Part shown: positions 27,141 through 37,274 of the stretch, one piece after another
How the letters are laid out: every line of letters starts with the position of its first letter
How positions within the stretch are numbered: position 1 is the stretch's first letter
Origin: Myxococcales bacterium
GTDB lineage: Bacteria; Myxococcota_A; Polyangia; Nannocystales; Nannocystaceae
Direction of reading: 5' to 3'
Assembly: GCA_020633335.1 (NCBI GenBank)
Contig: JACKDU010000003.1
Coordinates: 248,001-312,000, forward strand
Length of the DNA stretch: 64,000 bases
Translations under genes and position numbers: made by a program
Notes under the pieces: model-generated
What the model saw: the letters and a program-made list of their open reading frames with translations, nothing else
Databases searched by the model: none
What the model was told of the DNA's origin: nothing

Positions 27141-28085
27141 CTAGTTGACCCGGTCCTCCGAGAGGCGATTGTAGACGTCTTCGATGCGGCCGCGGAGCCG
27201 ACTTGCGGTCACGACCTTCACCTTGGCCTCGACCAGGGCGGCGATGATCTCGGCCATCAGCGCGTCGTCGCCCTGGACCTGGACCGTGACGCAGGGGAGG
27301 CCGTCCTCGGTGCCGGTCGCCTCGACCAGCGCGCGCTTCTCCCGGAGGACCGCGAGCGCGGGCCCCAGCTCGCCGAGGACGCGGATCCGGTAGACCAGGC
27401 GGCTGACGTCGTAGCCGCGGATGATCTCGTCGACCGAGCCGGCGACCACCAGGCGACCGCGCTGGATGATCGCCATCTGATCGCAGAGGTCATCGAGCTC
27501 GCGCAGGATGTGCGACGAGACCAGGATCGTCACCCCGCGCTCGCGGGTCTTGAGCAGGATCGACCGGAGGTCGGCGCGGGAGCGCGGGTCGAGGCCGTCG
27601 GCCGGCTCGTCGAGGAGGAGGAGGCGGGGGCGGTGGAGGAGGCAGCGGGCGATCAGGAGGCGCTGGCGCATCCCCTTGGAGAGCTGGCCGCTCGGGGTGT
27701 CGCGCTTCTGCGCGAGGTCGAAGGTGACGAGGGTGTCCTCGATGGCGTCCTCGAGCTCGCGGGGTGGGATGCGGTAGCACTGGCCGTAGAAGCGGAGGTA
27801 CTCGGCCGGGCTCATCTCCTTGTAGAGCGGGTTGCCGTCGCCGAGGAAGCCGATCTTCCCCCGGAGCTCGCTGGCGTCGGCGGGGGCCGGCTGGCCGTCG
27901 AAGAGGAGGGTGCCTGTGCTCGGGTTGACGACGGTCGCGAGCATCCGCAGGGTGGTCGACTTGCCGGCGCCGTTGGGGCCGATGAGGCCGAAGATGGAGC
28001 CGCTCGGGATCGAGAGGCTGAGATCCTGGACGGCCCAGGTCGCGCCGTCGTAGGTCTTGCCGATGTCGCGGAGCTCGACGTCCAT
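27141..28085 (-). CDS. ABC transporter ATP-binding protein
   Basis: 314 residues from the ATG at 28085 (an ATG four codons upstream is possible). Walker A is GPNGAGKSTT, the Q-loop is around FLGDGNPLY, the signature is LSKGMRQRL, Walker B is LLLLDEPADGLDP and the switch histidine is in SSHILREL. The C-terminal ~90 residues follow the pattern of drug/lipid exporters (CcmA/DrrA type). It pairs with the permease immediately downstream. It diverges from the protease gene at 28182 across 96 bases. Confidence 0.95.
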   Translation of the reverse strand: MDVELRDIGKTYDGATWAVQDLSLSIPSGSIFGLIGPNGAGKSTTLRMLATVVNPSTGTLLFDGQPAPADASELRGKIGFLGDGNPLYKEMSPAEYLRFYGQCYRIPPRELEDAIEDTLVTFDLAQKRDTPSGQLSKGMRQRLLIARCLLHRPRLLLLDEPADGLDPRSRADLRSILLKTRERGVTILVSSHILRELDDLCDQMAIIQRGRLVVAGSVDEIIRGYDVSRLVYRIRVLGELGPALAVLREKRALVEATGTEDGLPCVTVQVQGDDALMAEIIAALVEAKVKVVTASRLRGRIEDVYNRLSEDRVN

Positions 28086-28181
28086 GGAGGGGAGCATATA
28101 CGCCGCAGTCGACGAAAAGATTCGCCGGGCGCGAGCGCCGCGCAGTGGCCCGGGCCTCGCCCGTGCCGTAGCTTAGAGAGG

Positions 28182-29576
28182 GTGATTGGCGGCCACCCCC
28201 CCCGTTATCGCGCGCTCGTCGGCCTCTGTGTGTTTGCCCTCGGCCTCGGCTGCGCGGCCCGGGCGCACGAGGTCGGCGGGGTCGAGGTCGCGAGGGGCTC
28301 GACCTCGAAGGAGCTCGGGGTCGATCAGGTCGCGCGCCGGGGGGCCGCGGCGGTCGCGGTCGTCACCACCGACGTCAGCCGGGGCCTCGCCTTCGTCGTC
28401 GATCCCGCCGGCTACCTGATCACCAGCCGCCACGTGATCGAGGACTGCGATCACATCGAGTCGGTGGTCTTCCCGGGGCTGAGCCCCGCCCGGACCTTCG
28501 CCAGCGTCCAGGTGGTCTACATCGATCCCAACCGCGACCTCGCGCTCCTCCACCTCGACGCCGGCGGGCCGCTCCCCTCGCTGCCGCTCGGGACCGACGG
28601 CGCCGATCCGGTCGAGACCTACCTGCGGGCGGCCGATCGGGTGCTCCTCCTCGCCCGCAGCGAGGACTCCGAGGCCGCCTTCGTCGCCCACGCCGGCCGG
28701 GTCAACGATCTCCAGGTCTTCAACCCGGGGCTCGGCGGCGGCGCCTTCGTCGGCCTGACCAACGACGTCCGTCAGGGGCAGAGCGGCGGCCCGGTGCTCG
28801 ATCGCTACGGCCGGGCGGTCGGCGTCGTCACCTGGACCTGGCGCCACCGGATCGGCGGCTACGCGATCCCGATCGACGAGGCGACCCGGATGCTCCGCGA
28901 GCGGCCGAGCCTCGACTCGGTCGACGAACAGAGCGCGCGGGCGCAGGCGCGGGCGCTCAAGTTCGTCGACTCGGTCTACACCGGCGACCTCGACCAGGCG
29001 CGGCGGATGCTCTCGCCGACCTACGCGCGGTCGATCCGGACCCGGACGATCGACGCCATCTTCGCCAAGGCGACCACCGACGGCCAGGAGGCGGTCGCCT
29101 TCTTCTTCGCCGCCCTCGAGGATCTGGTCGCCGGCCTCGACGAGGGGCGCGAGGGCCTCCAGACCGACGGCTTCCGCGAGATGGTCCTTCGGACAGGTTC
29201 TCGCGAGTTCCGCGACTCCCTCGGGGTCGGCAACACGGTCGCCAGCGATCAGGTGGTCTCCTTCTTCTTCGAGCTCGGCAAGGCCTACATGGGGGCGCGC
29301 TACTACGGCCACGAGGAGCCCGAGGACGCGATCGGCACGGCGATCGAGCGCCTCCGCAGCCTCGACGCCGCCCGCACCTTCGCCTTCGCCGAGCTCAGCG
29401 CCCGCCTCGGCGACGAGCCCACCGACGTCGCCGAGGTCGAGATCGTCCCCGGGGTCTACTCGCCGCAGGCGGTGGTCACCCTCCGCTCGCGCGCCGGGCG
29501 GGGGAAGATGGTGATGCAGATGCGGATGGAGTGGGGGGACTGGTACGTCGCCCAGGTGCAGGACGTCGGCGAGTAG
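28182..29576 (+). CDS. Trypsin-like serine protease lipoprotein (HtrA/DegP-type domain)
   Basis: 464 residues from a GTG at 28182; AGAGAGG just before it makes the spacing tight. The lipobox LGLGC gives Cys24. The protease domain (~45-245) has the triad H84 (TSRHVIED), D119 (IDPNRDLALL) and S201 (RQGQSGGPVLD). There is no PDZ domain. The remaining ~200 residues are a helical-then-beta domain of unknown family with YYGHEEPEDAIGTAIERL and PQAVVTLRSRAGRGKMVMQMRMEWGDWYVAQV. It is envelope-anchored and probably a quality-control or processing protease. The codons CTT-CGG-ACA-GGT at about 29189 lie in a CTGTCC-like palindrome. Confidence 0.87.
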   Translation: MIGGHPPRYRALVGLCVFALGLGCAARAHEVGGVEVARGSTSKELGVDQVARRGAAAVAVVTTDVSRGLAFVVDPAGYLITSRHVIEDCDHIESVVFPGLSPARTFASVQVVYIDPNRDLALLHLDAGGPLPSLPLGTDGADPVETYLRAADRVLLLARSEDSEAAFVAHAGRVNDLQVFNPGLGGGAFVGLTNDVRQGQSGGPVLDRYGRAVGVVTWTWRHRIGGYAIPIDEATRMLRERPSLDSVDEQSARAQARALKFVDSVYTGDLDQARRMLSPTYARSIRTRTIDAIFAKATTDGQEAVAFFFAALEDLVAGLDEGREGLQTDGFREMVLRTGSREFRDSLGVGNTVASDQVVSFFFELGKAYMGARYYGHEEPEDAIGTAIERLRSLDAARTFAFAELSARLGDEPTDVAEVEIVPGVYSPQAVVTLRSRAGRGKMVMQMRMEWGDWYVAQVQDVGE

Positions 29577-29586
29577 GCTGCTGTTT

Positions 29587-29606
29587 ACCTGTCCTGAGGG
29601 TCATGT
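29587..29606. repeat. CTGTCC-type inverted repeat at gene end, imperfect
   Basis: ACCTGTCC-TGA-GGGTCATGT lies 10 bases after the protease stop and overlaps the end of the small minus-strand ORF. It has two mismatches in the arms. Confidence 0.4.
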
Positions 29607-29774
29607 AGTTGACTCGCCGAGGCGGACGACGTAGAGGCCGCTGCGCTCGCCGTCCCGGACCTGGTAGGCGACGATGTCGGGCGTGAAGAGGCCTGCGGGC
29701 GCGACGAGGAGGGCGGCGGGCCGCCAGGCGACCGAACGCGCACCGACGTCGCCGGGTGTCCATTTTCCCAGCAT
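29601..29774 (-). CDS. 57-residue ORF, small protein or C-terminal remnant
   Basis: From the ATG at 29774 the frame encodes a sensible 57-residue sequence: a basic/aromatic start (MLGKWTPGDVG), a hydrophobic run (RPAALLVAPAGLFTPDIVAY) and a polar end (RDGERSGLYVVRLGES). The other frames across the same bases give Arg/Pro/His-rich nonsense. The open frame continues upstream with WWIGHLL and HRVAIAA, so it could instead be the tail of a decayed longer gene. It converges with the protease gene and diverges from the FG-GAP gene. Function unknown. Confidence 0.4.
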   Translation of the reverse strand: MLGKWTPGDVGARSVAWRPAALLVAPAGLFTPDIVAYQVRDGERSGLYVVRLGESTT

Positions 29775-29910
29775 GGCGGCGATGGCGACGCGGTGGGAGG
29801 AATGGAGAAGATGACCGATCCACCATGTTGCGGGGGGCGGCGAGGCCGCCGGCCCCTGAGCCGCCGCTCCCGGGCGTGTGCAGGAGCGAGTCGAGGGGTA
29901 TGCTGCGGGC

Positions 29911-31292
29911 GTGGATCGGGGATCGAGTCACCCGCGCCTCGGCGCGCTCGTCGGGCTCCTCGTGGCCGCCGGCTGCACGGAGGCCGAGGAGGGGGAGTCC
30001 GACACGGCGAGCGAGCCGTGCGATGACCTGGTCGGCCCCGGCTTTGCGATCGTCGCGGGTGGGCCCTACGTCGGCGGCTTCCCCTGCGGCGACATCAACG
30101 GCGACGGCCTCGACGACGTCGTCGTCCACACCGCCAGCACGACCGCCTACGTGGTGTTTGGCAAGGCCGATCCGGCGCCGGTTGTCCTCGCCGATCTGGC
30201 GCCCGCCGAGGGCTTTGAGATCCGCTACGCCTCGGGCGATCTCGAGGTCTTCCCCGCGGGCGACATCAACGGCGACGGCTTCGACGACCTCGCGCTCGCC
30301 TTCGCGGGCCAGATCCGCGTCCTCCCTGGTGGCGCCGAGTCGGCGTCGTGGGTGCTCGACGCCGGCGACGCCTCGCCGCCGCTCGTCCTCGAGGGTGGGG
30401 GCAACTACAGCGTCGGCGACTGGATCGCAGCGGCTGGCGACGTCAACGGCGACGGCTTCGACGATCTCCTCGTCAACCACGCCGAGCCCTACTTCAGCAC
30501 CACCCATGTGATCTTCGGCGACGACGCCCCCGAGTTCTACACCCCCGAGGAGCTCGCGGCCGACGTCGGCGGCATCGCCATCGTCGCCTACGGGGGCGTG
30601 AACGTCGCGGGCGACGTCAACGGCGATGGCATCGACGACCTCGCCGTCGTCAGCAGCAGGGGGCCCTTCGAGCAGGGATTCGACGGTGTTGATGTGGTCT
30701 TCGGCGGGCCGACGCTCCACAGCCTCGAGTACAACCCGGACGAGCCTCCGAGCTTCGACGGCTACGCGATCCGCGTCGACGGCGCGAGCATCTCCCTCTC
30801 CGCCGACGGCGGGGAGGACGTCGACGGCGACGGCCGGGCCGACTTCGTGATCGCCGACGAATACTCTGATGGGCCGATGTGGGTCCTCTACGGCAAGGCG
30901 GGCGTCGACGCAGTCCACCTGCCTGACGATCTGTCTGATGAGACAGGTTTTCCGATCCTCACCGGAACCACGCCCGAGGCGTGGCCCTGGCTCCGCCTCC
31001 TCCCGGATCTCGACGGCGACGGCCACGCCGAGATCGAGATCTACCTGGGCGGGGAGGCCTACGTCGTCCGCGGCAAGGCCGACGGCGCGACGGTCGACCT
31101 CGCCGCGGTCGCCCTCGGCGAGGGGGGCTACGCCCGCAGCGATCGCGCCTGGGCGCACGGGCTCACGCTCCCGCGCGCGCTCAGCTGGGCCGAGATCGAC
31201 GGCGCCCCCGGCCTCGACGCCGTGGTCTCGGTGCCTCCGGGCCCGGGCTCCCCGGTCGGCTGCACCTACGTCTACTTCGCGCCGCCGGATCG

Positions 31293-31296
<4 letters not shown>
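29911..31296 (+). CDS. FG-GAP repeat lipoprotein
   Basis: 461 residues if the GTG at 29911 is used; another GTG at 29878 would add 11 residues. The signal ends in LVAAGC. The chain holds at least six FG-GAP/integrin-type blades with calcium-binding loops: CGDINGDGLDDVV, AGDINGDGFDDLA, AGDVNGDGFDDLLV, AGDVNGDGIDDLAV, EDVDGDGRADFVI and PDLDGDGHAEIEI. These normally form a seven-bladed beta-propeller. It is exported, lipid-anchored, and probably a binding protein. Its stop overlaps the stop of the convergent VWA gene by 4 bases. A CTGTCT/AGACAG palindrome lies within it at 30940-30955. Confidence 0.9.
30940..30955. repeat. CTGTCT-GATG-AGACAG palindrome inside a gene
   Basis: Six-base perfect arms flank a 4-base spacer in the FG-GAP gene. 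Local codons (TCT, GAT, ACA, GGT, TTT) are unlike the neighbours. It is a variant of the CTGTCC family. Confidence 0.4.
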
Positions 31297-32503
<1,207 letters not shown>

Positions 32504-32507
<4 letters not shown>

Positions 32508-32522
32508 GTCCCTAGGGTCAGG
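32504..32522. repeat. CTGTCC-type palindrome over a start codon
   Basis: ACATGTCCCTAGGGTCAGG overlaps the ATG (32507-32505) of the VWA gene and fills much of the 24-base gap to the MoxR gene. The core CCCTAGGG is identical to that at 62658-62665. Confidence 0.4.
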
Positions 32523-32531
32523 ACGCGCGGG

Positions 32532-33383
32532 CTAGCGCCGGCCGATCGAGCCGCGCTGGAGGCGGCGCTCGACCGTGGCGAAGTCCTGCTCCTTCTTGAG
32601 GAGGGTGCCGAGGAAGGGGAGCCCGGAGCCGAGGTACTTGGCGGGGTCGATGCCGGCGTGGCGGAGGGCGGCGATCCAGTCGATGAACTCGGAGGTGCTC
32701 GGCCGCTTGCGCAGCCCCTCGACCGCGCGGAGGCTGTAGAAGGCCTCGAGCGCGCCGGCGAGGACGTGATCCTCGACGTCGGGGTGGTGGACCCGGATGA
32801 TCCGGGTCATCAGCTCGCGGTCCGGGAAGTCGATCCAGTGGAAGACGCAGCGGCGGAGGAAGGCGTCCGGCAGCTCCTTCTCGTTGTTCGAGGTGATCAC
32901 GATGATCGGGCGTTGGCGCGCGGCGATCGTCTCGCCGGTCTCCATGATCGTGAACTCCATCACGTCGAGCTCGTGGAGGAGGTCGTTCGGGAACTCGAGG
33001 TCGGCCTTGTCGATCTCGTCGATGAGCACGACCACCTGGTCGTCGCGCTTGAAGGCCCGGCCCAGCGGCCCGAGGCGGATGTACTTGCCGATGTCGCCGA
33101 CGTCGCCGTCGCCGAAGCGGGAGTCGTGGAGGCGGCGGACGGCGTCGTAGGTGTAGAGCCCGTCGACCGCCTTGGTCGTCGACTTGACGTGCCAGCGCTC
33201 GAGACCGAACCCGAAGTACTGGGCGATATCGCGGGCCAGGAGGGTCTTGCCGGTGCCGGGCTCGCCCTTGATCAGGAGCGGCCGCCGGAGCGTGATGGCG
33301 ACGCTGACGGCCCGCGAGAGCTCCGGAGAAACGATGTACTTGTCGGTTCCGAGGAAGGGCTGCACCGCCGGCGAGTATGGCAT
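32532..33383 (-). CDS. MoxR-family AAA+ ATPase, CoxD-like
   Basis: 283 residues. Walker A is IKGEPGTGKTLLARD, Walker B is VVVLIDEIDKADLEFPN, sensor 1 is IVITSNNEKELPDAFLRRC and arginine-finger/sensor 2 sequence is around LRKRPSTSEFIDW. The YTYDAVRRLHDSRFGDG stretch is typical of the CoxD branch. It is the first gene of a two-gene operon with the VWA protein at 31293. It is distinct from the MoxR at 14618, so the organism has at least two such systems. Confidence 0.93.
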   Translation of the reverse strand: MPYSPAVQPFLGTDKYIVSPELSRAVSVAITLRRPLLIKGEPGTGKTLLARDIAQYFGFGLERWHVKSTTKAVDGLYTYDAVRRLHDSRFGDGDVGDIGKYIRLGPLGRAFKRDDQVVVLIDEIDKADLEFPNDLLHELDVMEFTIMETGETIAARQRPIIVITSNNEKELPDAFLRRCVFHWIDFPDRELMTRIIRVHHPDVEDHVLAGALEAFYSLRAVEGLRKRPSTSEFIDWIAALRHAGIDPAKYLGSGLPFLGTLLKKEQDFATVERRLQRGSIGRR

Positions 33384-33457
33384 AGGCTGGTAGGTGCCGC
33401 CGCCAGGGGCCGCCTTTTGGCGTTTTTTCCCCGGCGGTGCGATGGATGGTCCCGCCG

Positions 33458-35053
33458 ATGTCTGCCTGGATGCATCGCTCCACGCTCGCCGCGCTCGCGT
33501 CGCTGGCCCTCGTCGCCTGCGACACGCCCGCGTCCCCGCGCGCGGACCGAGGTGCGCCCGCCGAGTCGCCGGCGACGCCGGCGAGCGCGTCGGCGGAGGT
33601 CGGCGATCGCCAGCCTGGGGCCGCCGCCGCTCCGGCGATCGCGGGCGGGGACGCGGGCGCGCCTGCGTCGTCCGCCGTCGCCGCGGCTGCGGGCGACGGC
33701 GCCGATGAGGCGGCCGCGCCGGAGGAGCCCTGCGCCGACGAGCCGCGCCTCGGCGCCTTCGTCTCCGCCCGGACCACGGTCGCCTACGCCGCGCCGAGCT
33801 GGGGGAGCCCGATCCGCGGGCGGATCGACCCGAACAACCCCTTCTGGGCGATCGCCCGGGTCGACGGCGAGGGCTGCGAGGAGGGCGGCTGGGTGCAGGT
33901 CGAGCAGGGCGGCTACGTCTGCCTCCGCCACGCCGAGGCCGCCGACGCCGAGCCGGCGACGCTGCCGGTGCTCCTCGAGGGCTCGATCCTCCCCTTCGTC
34001 TACGCCAAGCCCCGCCAGGATCGCCGCGGCAAGCTCGAGGCCCCGATCCCGCGCTATCGCTCCTACCGCCACCTCCTGCGCAAGACCGGACAGCTCGACG
34101 AGCTCGTCGGCAACCGCCAGTACGCCTTCGCCGAGGTGATCCGGCGGCCGAGCGTCGGCCACATCTACGTCGATCTCGAGGGGCGGGCGGTCCCGGGCCG
34201 CGACCTTCAGGTCCAAAAGCCGAGCGAGCTGGTCGGCCGCGAGCTCGCGGAGGAGCCGGCGGCCGGCGGCCTGACCCCGGCCTGGTCGGTGTCGCTGCCG
34301 GCGATCCTGATGGACGGCCCGGGCACCCGGCGGAGCAAGGAGGTCGGCAAGATCGACTACCACACCCGCTTCGACGTCGATCCCGAGCCCCTCGGGCGGC
34401 CGGGGTCGATCTGGTACCGGGTGCCGGGGGCCGGCAAGGAGGGCGCCGACGCCTTCGTCGAGGCCAGCCAGATCCGCCTCTGGGTGCCGGGCCCGCCGCG
34501 CCCCGAGGGGGTCGGCGACGACGAGCGCTGGCTCGACGTCGACGTCGATCAGCAGATGCTCGCGGTGATGCGCGGCGATCGACCGACCTACATCACGCTG
34601 GTGTCGACCGGCACCGGCAAGCACCCGACCCCGCGCGGGGTCTTCCGGATCCGCAACAAGCTCGCGCTCGGCAAGATGGAGAACAAGCCCGACGACCCCG
34701 ACTCGTACTACGTCGAGGAGGTCCCGTGGGTGCTCTACTTCTACAAGCGCTTCGCCTTCCACGCGACCTACTGGCACCGCAGCCTCGGTCGCCGCCGCAG
34801 CCACGGCTGCATCAACCTCGCGCCCCGCGACGCCGCCCGCGTCTTCGAGCTCACCTCGCCGGCGATGCCCGAGGGCTGGACCTCGGTGTATGAGCACGAG
34901 GGCGAGGTCGGGACGATCGTCCGAGTGCGCAAGGGTGACGACCCGCTCCCCGATCGCCGGCGACCGCTCGGCGAGGAGGAGGACGAGGACGACGGCGCCG
35001 ACGAGCCGCCGGAGGAGGGGGCGAGCGACGACGAGGACGGCGAGGGGCCCTGA
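33458..35053 (+). CDS. L,D-transpeptidase (YkuD-type) lipoprotein
   Basis: 531 residues from the ATG at 33458; a GTG at 33437 and ATG at 33470 are alternatives. The signal peptide ends in LALVAC. An Ala/Pro linker, then a Cys-containing SH3-like region (~90-150), then a long middle part precede the YkuD domain at ~350-480. Catalytic motif: HATYWH near 435, then RSHGCINLAPRDA with the nucleophile Cys near 451. Such enzymes make 3-3 peptidoglycan cross-links or attach proteins to the wall. The tail is very acidic (EEEDEDDGADEPPEE). It diverges from the CoxD-like gene. Confidence 0.92.
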   Translation: MSAWMHRSTLAALASLALVACDTPASPRADRGAPAESPATPASASAEVGDRQPGAAAAPAIAGGDAGAPASSAVAAAAGDGADEAAAPEEPCADEPRLGAFVSARTTVAYAAPSWGSPIRGRIDPNNPFWAIARVDGEGCEEGGWVQVEQGGYVCLRHAEAADAEPATLPVLLEGSILPFVYAKPRQDRRGKLEAPIPRYRSYRHLLRKTGQLDELVGNRQYAFAEVIRRPSVGHIYVDLEGRAVPGRDLQVQKPSELVGRELAEEPAAGGLTPAWSVSLPAILMDGPGTRRSKEVGKIDYHTRFDVDPEPLGRPGSIWYRVPGAGKEGADAFVEASQIRLWVPGPPRPEGVGDDERWLDVDVDQQMLAVMRGDRPTYITLVSTGTGKHPTPRGVFRIRNKLALGKMENKPDDPDSYYVEEVPWVLYFYKRFAFHATYWHRSLGRRRSHGCINLAPRDAARVFELTSPAMPEGWTSVYEHEGEVGTIVRVRKGDDPLPDRRRPLGEEEDEDDGADEPPEEGASDDEDGEGP

Positions 35054-35097
35054 GCGCGCCTCGTCGCCGCCCGCCCGTCACTCTCGCGTCTGATCCA

Positions 35098-35117
35098 TCA
35101 TGTCCGTTAGGACATGA
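35098..35117. terminator. Hairpin between convergent genes, TCATGTCC/GGACATGA
   Basis: Perfect 8-bp arms surround GTTA, between stops at 35053 and 35151. It has the same architecture as the element at 23454, with the variant half-site ATGTCC. Confidence 0.5.
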
Positions 35118-35150
35118 GCGATCGTGCATGACCATTCGTGCAAGCGCCGA

Positions 35151-35927
35151 TCAGCCCGCGGCGGTCGGCCCCGAGTCCGCGCTCGCCGCGTCGGCCGGCG
35201 CCGGCCGCCCGCCGCGCGGGATCATGCTCTTCCGCGGCGCCCCGGCCGGGACCTCGGGGGCGGCGATGAGCTGCTTCATCACCTCGATGATCCCCTCGTT
35301 TGAGCAGGAGTCGTCGCGCCAGGTGAGCTGGCGCGGCCGCGACCAGCCGGGGAGGAAGGCCCAGTGGAGGCGCTCGTGGCTGCTCCAGAGGGCGCCCTCG
35401 ACCCCAGGGACCGGCTCGGAGTGGAAGTTGGGGTCGTTGGCGACGCGGTAGCCGATCCGCTCGTCGTGGGCCTTGGCCGCGGCCTCGACCGTCGGCTCGT
35501 GGGTGACCGAGAGGCGGATCCACTTCGCCTTCTCCGCGCTCTCGTCGCCCGCGAAGAAGTACCCGCAGGTCGCGTGGAAGGACTCGCCGAGGTAGAGCGG
35601 GTAGCCGCAGGCCTGCTTGACGACGTCGACGTCGAGGCCGAGGTCACCCTCGCAGCACTCGGGGTTGGGGAGCTTGGGCGCGTAGAGGCGGCAGACCCCG
35701 TTGGTCTCGTCCGGTGCGCCGGTGCCCCGCGGACCGCTCGGATCCGAGGCCTCATCGCGCGCGGGGTAGAGATCGCCGGTGTCGGCGACGACCCGCGGAT
35801 CGTCGGCCCCGACCTCGCCCCTCTTCAGCGGCGTGCTGGTCTGCGGGGAGGGCTCGACCTGCTGCGGGCAGGCGGCCAGGAGGAGGAGGATCGCGGCGCT
35901 GGGGAGGAGCGGGGACCGGGCGATCAT
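35151..35927 (-). CDS. Lipoprotein, unknown function
   Basis: 258 residues. The signal peptide ends in the lipobox LLLAAC (Cys20). A polar linker of ~60 residues precedes a compact domain with five or six cysteines (NGVCRLYAPKLPNPECCEGDLGLD, KQACGYPLYLGESFHATCGYFF, RDDSCSNEGI), strands around KWIRLSVTHEPTVE and a closing helix. The cysteine pattern suggests disulphides outside the cytoplasm. No family is recognised. The gene stands alone, convergent with the L,D-transpeptidase. Confidence 0.72.
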   Translation of the reverse strand: MIARSPLLPSAAILLLLAACPQQVEPSPQTSTPLKRGEVGADDPRVVADTGDLYPARDEASDPSGPRGTGAPDETNGVCRLYAPKLPNPECCEGDLGLDVDVVKQACGYPLYLGESFHATCGYFFAGDESAEKAKWIRLSVTHEPTVEAAAKAHDERIGYRVANDPNFHSEPVPGVEGALWSSHERLHWAFLPGWSRPRQLTWRDDSCSNEGIIEVMKQLIAAPEVPAGAPRKSMIPRGGRPAPADAASADSGPTAAG

Positions 35928-36011
35928 GGCCGGGCATACTTAGCAGCCCGGAGCCGAACTCGCCACGGCCTCGCGCAGCGGGCGCGCTGCGCTCGCGCGG
36001 ACGCTCGCCGG

Positions 36012-37274
36012 CTACCTGCGGCGCCGACGGGGCCGCAGGGGCGCGAGGAGGGGGAGGAGGAGCCAGGCGAGCGCGGGCCGCGGGCCGACCCGGCAGCCCC
36101 CATCGGCGCCCTCCTCGGGCTCCGGCTCGGGGAGCGGGCTCCCCTCCGGGAGCACCGTGAAGCGGACGCTCGCCTCGCCGACGTTGCCCGCCTCGTCGCT
36201 GACCCGCACGGTCAGATCGTAGTCGCCGGCCGGCGGGTTGGTGAGCGAGAGGTCGAGCGCGCCGAGCTCGCTGCTGAAGAGCTCGGCGCCGTCCTGGAGG
36301 ACGCTGATCGTGAAGACCTGGAGGCCGAGGTCGTCGTGGATCTCGCCGCGGAGCGGCAGGGTGACCGGGAGGACATGCACCGAGCCATCCTCGGGGCTGG
36401 TGATCTCGACGGTCGGCGCGCTGGTATCCGGCACCGGCGGGCCGAAGAGGTAGCGCAGCTCCTGCCAGCTGTTCTGGTGGCCGACCTCGCAGAAGAGCGT
36501 GTGCACCTGGTTGCAGACGCCGCCGGTCGCGTCGAGATCGGTGCTGGCGACGATCGGCTGGCAGGCGTCGGTGAACGACTGCACGCTCGGCGTCTTGAAG
36601 GGGTGCATGTTGTCGAGCGGCGCGTTGACGTGCTCGAGCCCCCAGGTGTGGGCGGCCTCCTGGAGGATGATCGTCGACCCGGTGTTCGAGGTGCTGTAGG
36701 CGTTGGCGAAGCCGGTGTCGCTCGGCCAGAGGTCGCCGCAGTCGATGTACGGTGCGATCCCGGCGAAGCTCTGGGGCCCGAGATCGCCGTAGAGGATCAT
36801 CGTGTACTCGCTCTCGTCCGGCGGCCGCTCGGTGACCACCCGGACCCCGAAGTCGGCGAGGTCCTTGCGGGCGGCCTGGATGATCGCGAGCTTCTGGTTC
36901 AGGCTCCCGGGGAAGGGGCCGACGTAGCCGTCGAAGAGCGCGTCGAGGGTCGAGCAGTCGCGGTGCGCGTCGTTTCCGCAGCCGCTGCGGAGGACGGCGC
37001 CGTCGAAGTTGATGTAGAGGGTCGTCGGCTGGCCGGCGCTCCGCGGGATCGCGTCGCCGTGGCCGGTCGCCGGCGGCGGCGTGGCGATCGGGCCCGCCGC
37101 GGTCGGCCCCTCGCCGGCGTCCTCGGGTCCGCTCACCGGCGCGATCGCCAGCTCCGCGGCGCGGGCGTCCGCGTCGTTCGGCGCGATCGCAAGGAGCGCG
37201 CCGAGGCTGACGAGGAGGGGCCCGAGCGTCACCCGCCCAGGGTAGCGGAGGCGCGCGCCGCTTGCCACGCTCAC
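36012..37274 (-). CDS. Protease-like protein with MYXO-CTERM-like tail
   Basis: 420 residues. The GTG at 37274 overlaps the speE stop as GTGA. A hydrophobic N-terminal signal is at ~15-31. Residues ~80-270 look like a metzincin-type domain with QEAAHTWGLEH at 205-215: two of the three expected zinc histidines (H209, H215) are present, but the first position is Gln. Next comes an Ig-like domain (APTVEITSPEDGS to GNVGEASVRFTV). The end, GGCRVGPRPALAWLLLPLLA followed by PLRPRRRRR, has the Gly-Cys, hydrophobic helix and Arg cluster of MYXO-CTERM sorting tags processed by myxosortases. It is presumably cell-surface; activity is uncertain. Confidence 0.75.
   Translation of the reverse strand: MSVASGARLRYPGRVTLGPLLVSLGALLAIAPNDADARAAELAIAPVSGPEDAGEGPTAAGPIATPPPATGHGDAIPRSAGQPTTLYINFDGAVLRSGCGNDAHRDCSTLDALFDGYVGPFPGSLNQKLAIIQAARKDLADFGVRVVTERPPDESEYTMILYGDLGPQSFAGIAPYIDCGDLWPSDTGFANAYSTSNTGSTIILQEAAHTWGLEHVNAPLDNMHPFKTPSVQSFTDACQPIVASTDLDATGGVCNQVHTLFCEVGHQNSWQELRYLFGPPVPDTSAPTVEITSPEDGSVHVLPVTLPLRGEIHDDLGLQVFTISVLQDGAELFSSELGALDLSLTNPPAGDYDLTVRVSDEAGNVGEASVRFTVLPEGSPLPEPEPEEGADGGCRVGPRPALAWLLLPLLAPLRPRRRRR

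Noticed and set aside
25268..27148. Long plus-strand frame rich in Glu, Arg and Asp opposite the ABC permease
   Set aside because: The composition is the complement of a membrane protein read backwards. No start context or domain is seen, and the minus-strand permease is clear.
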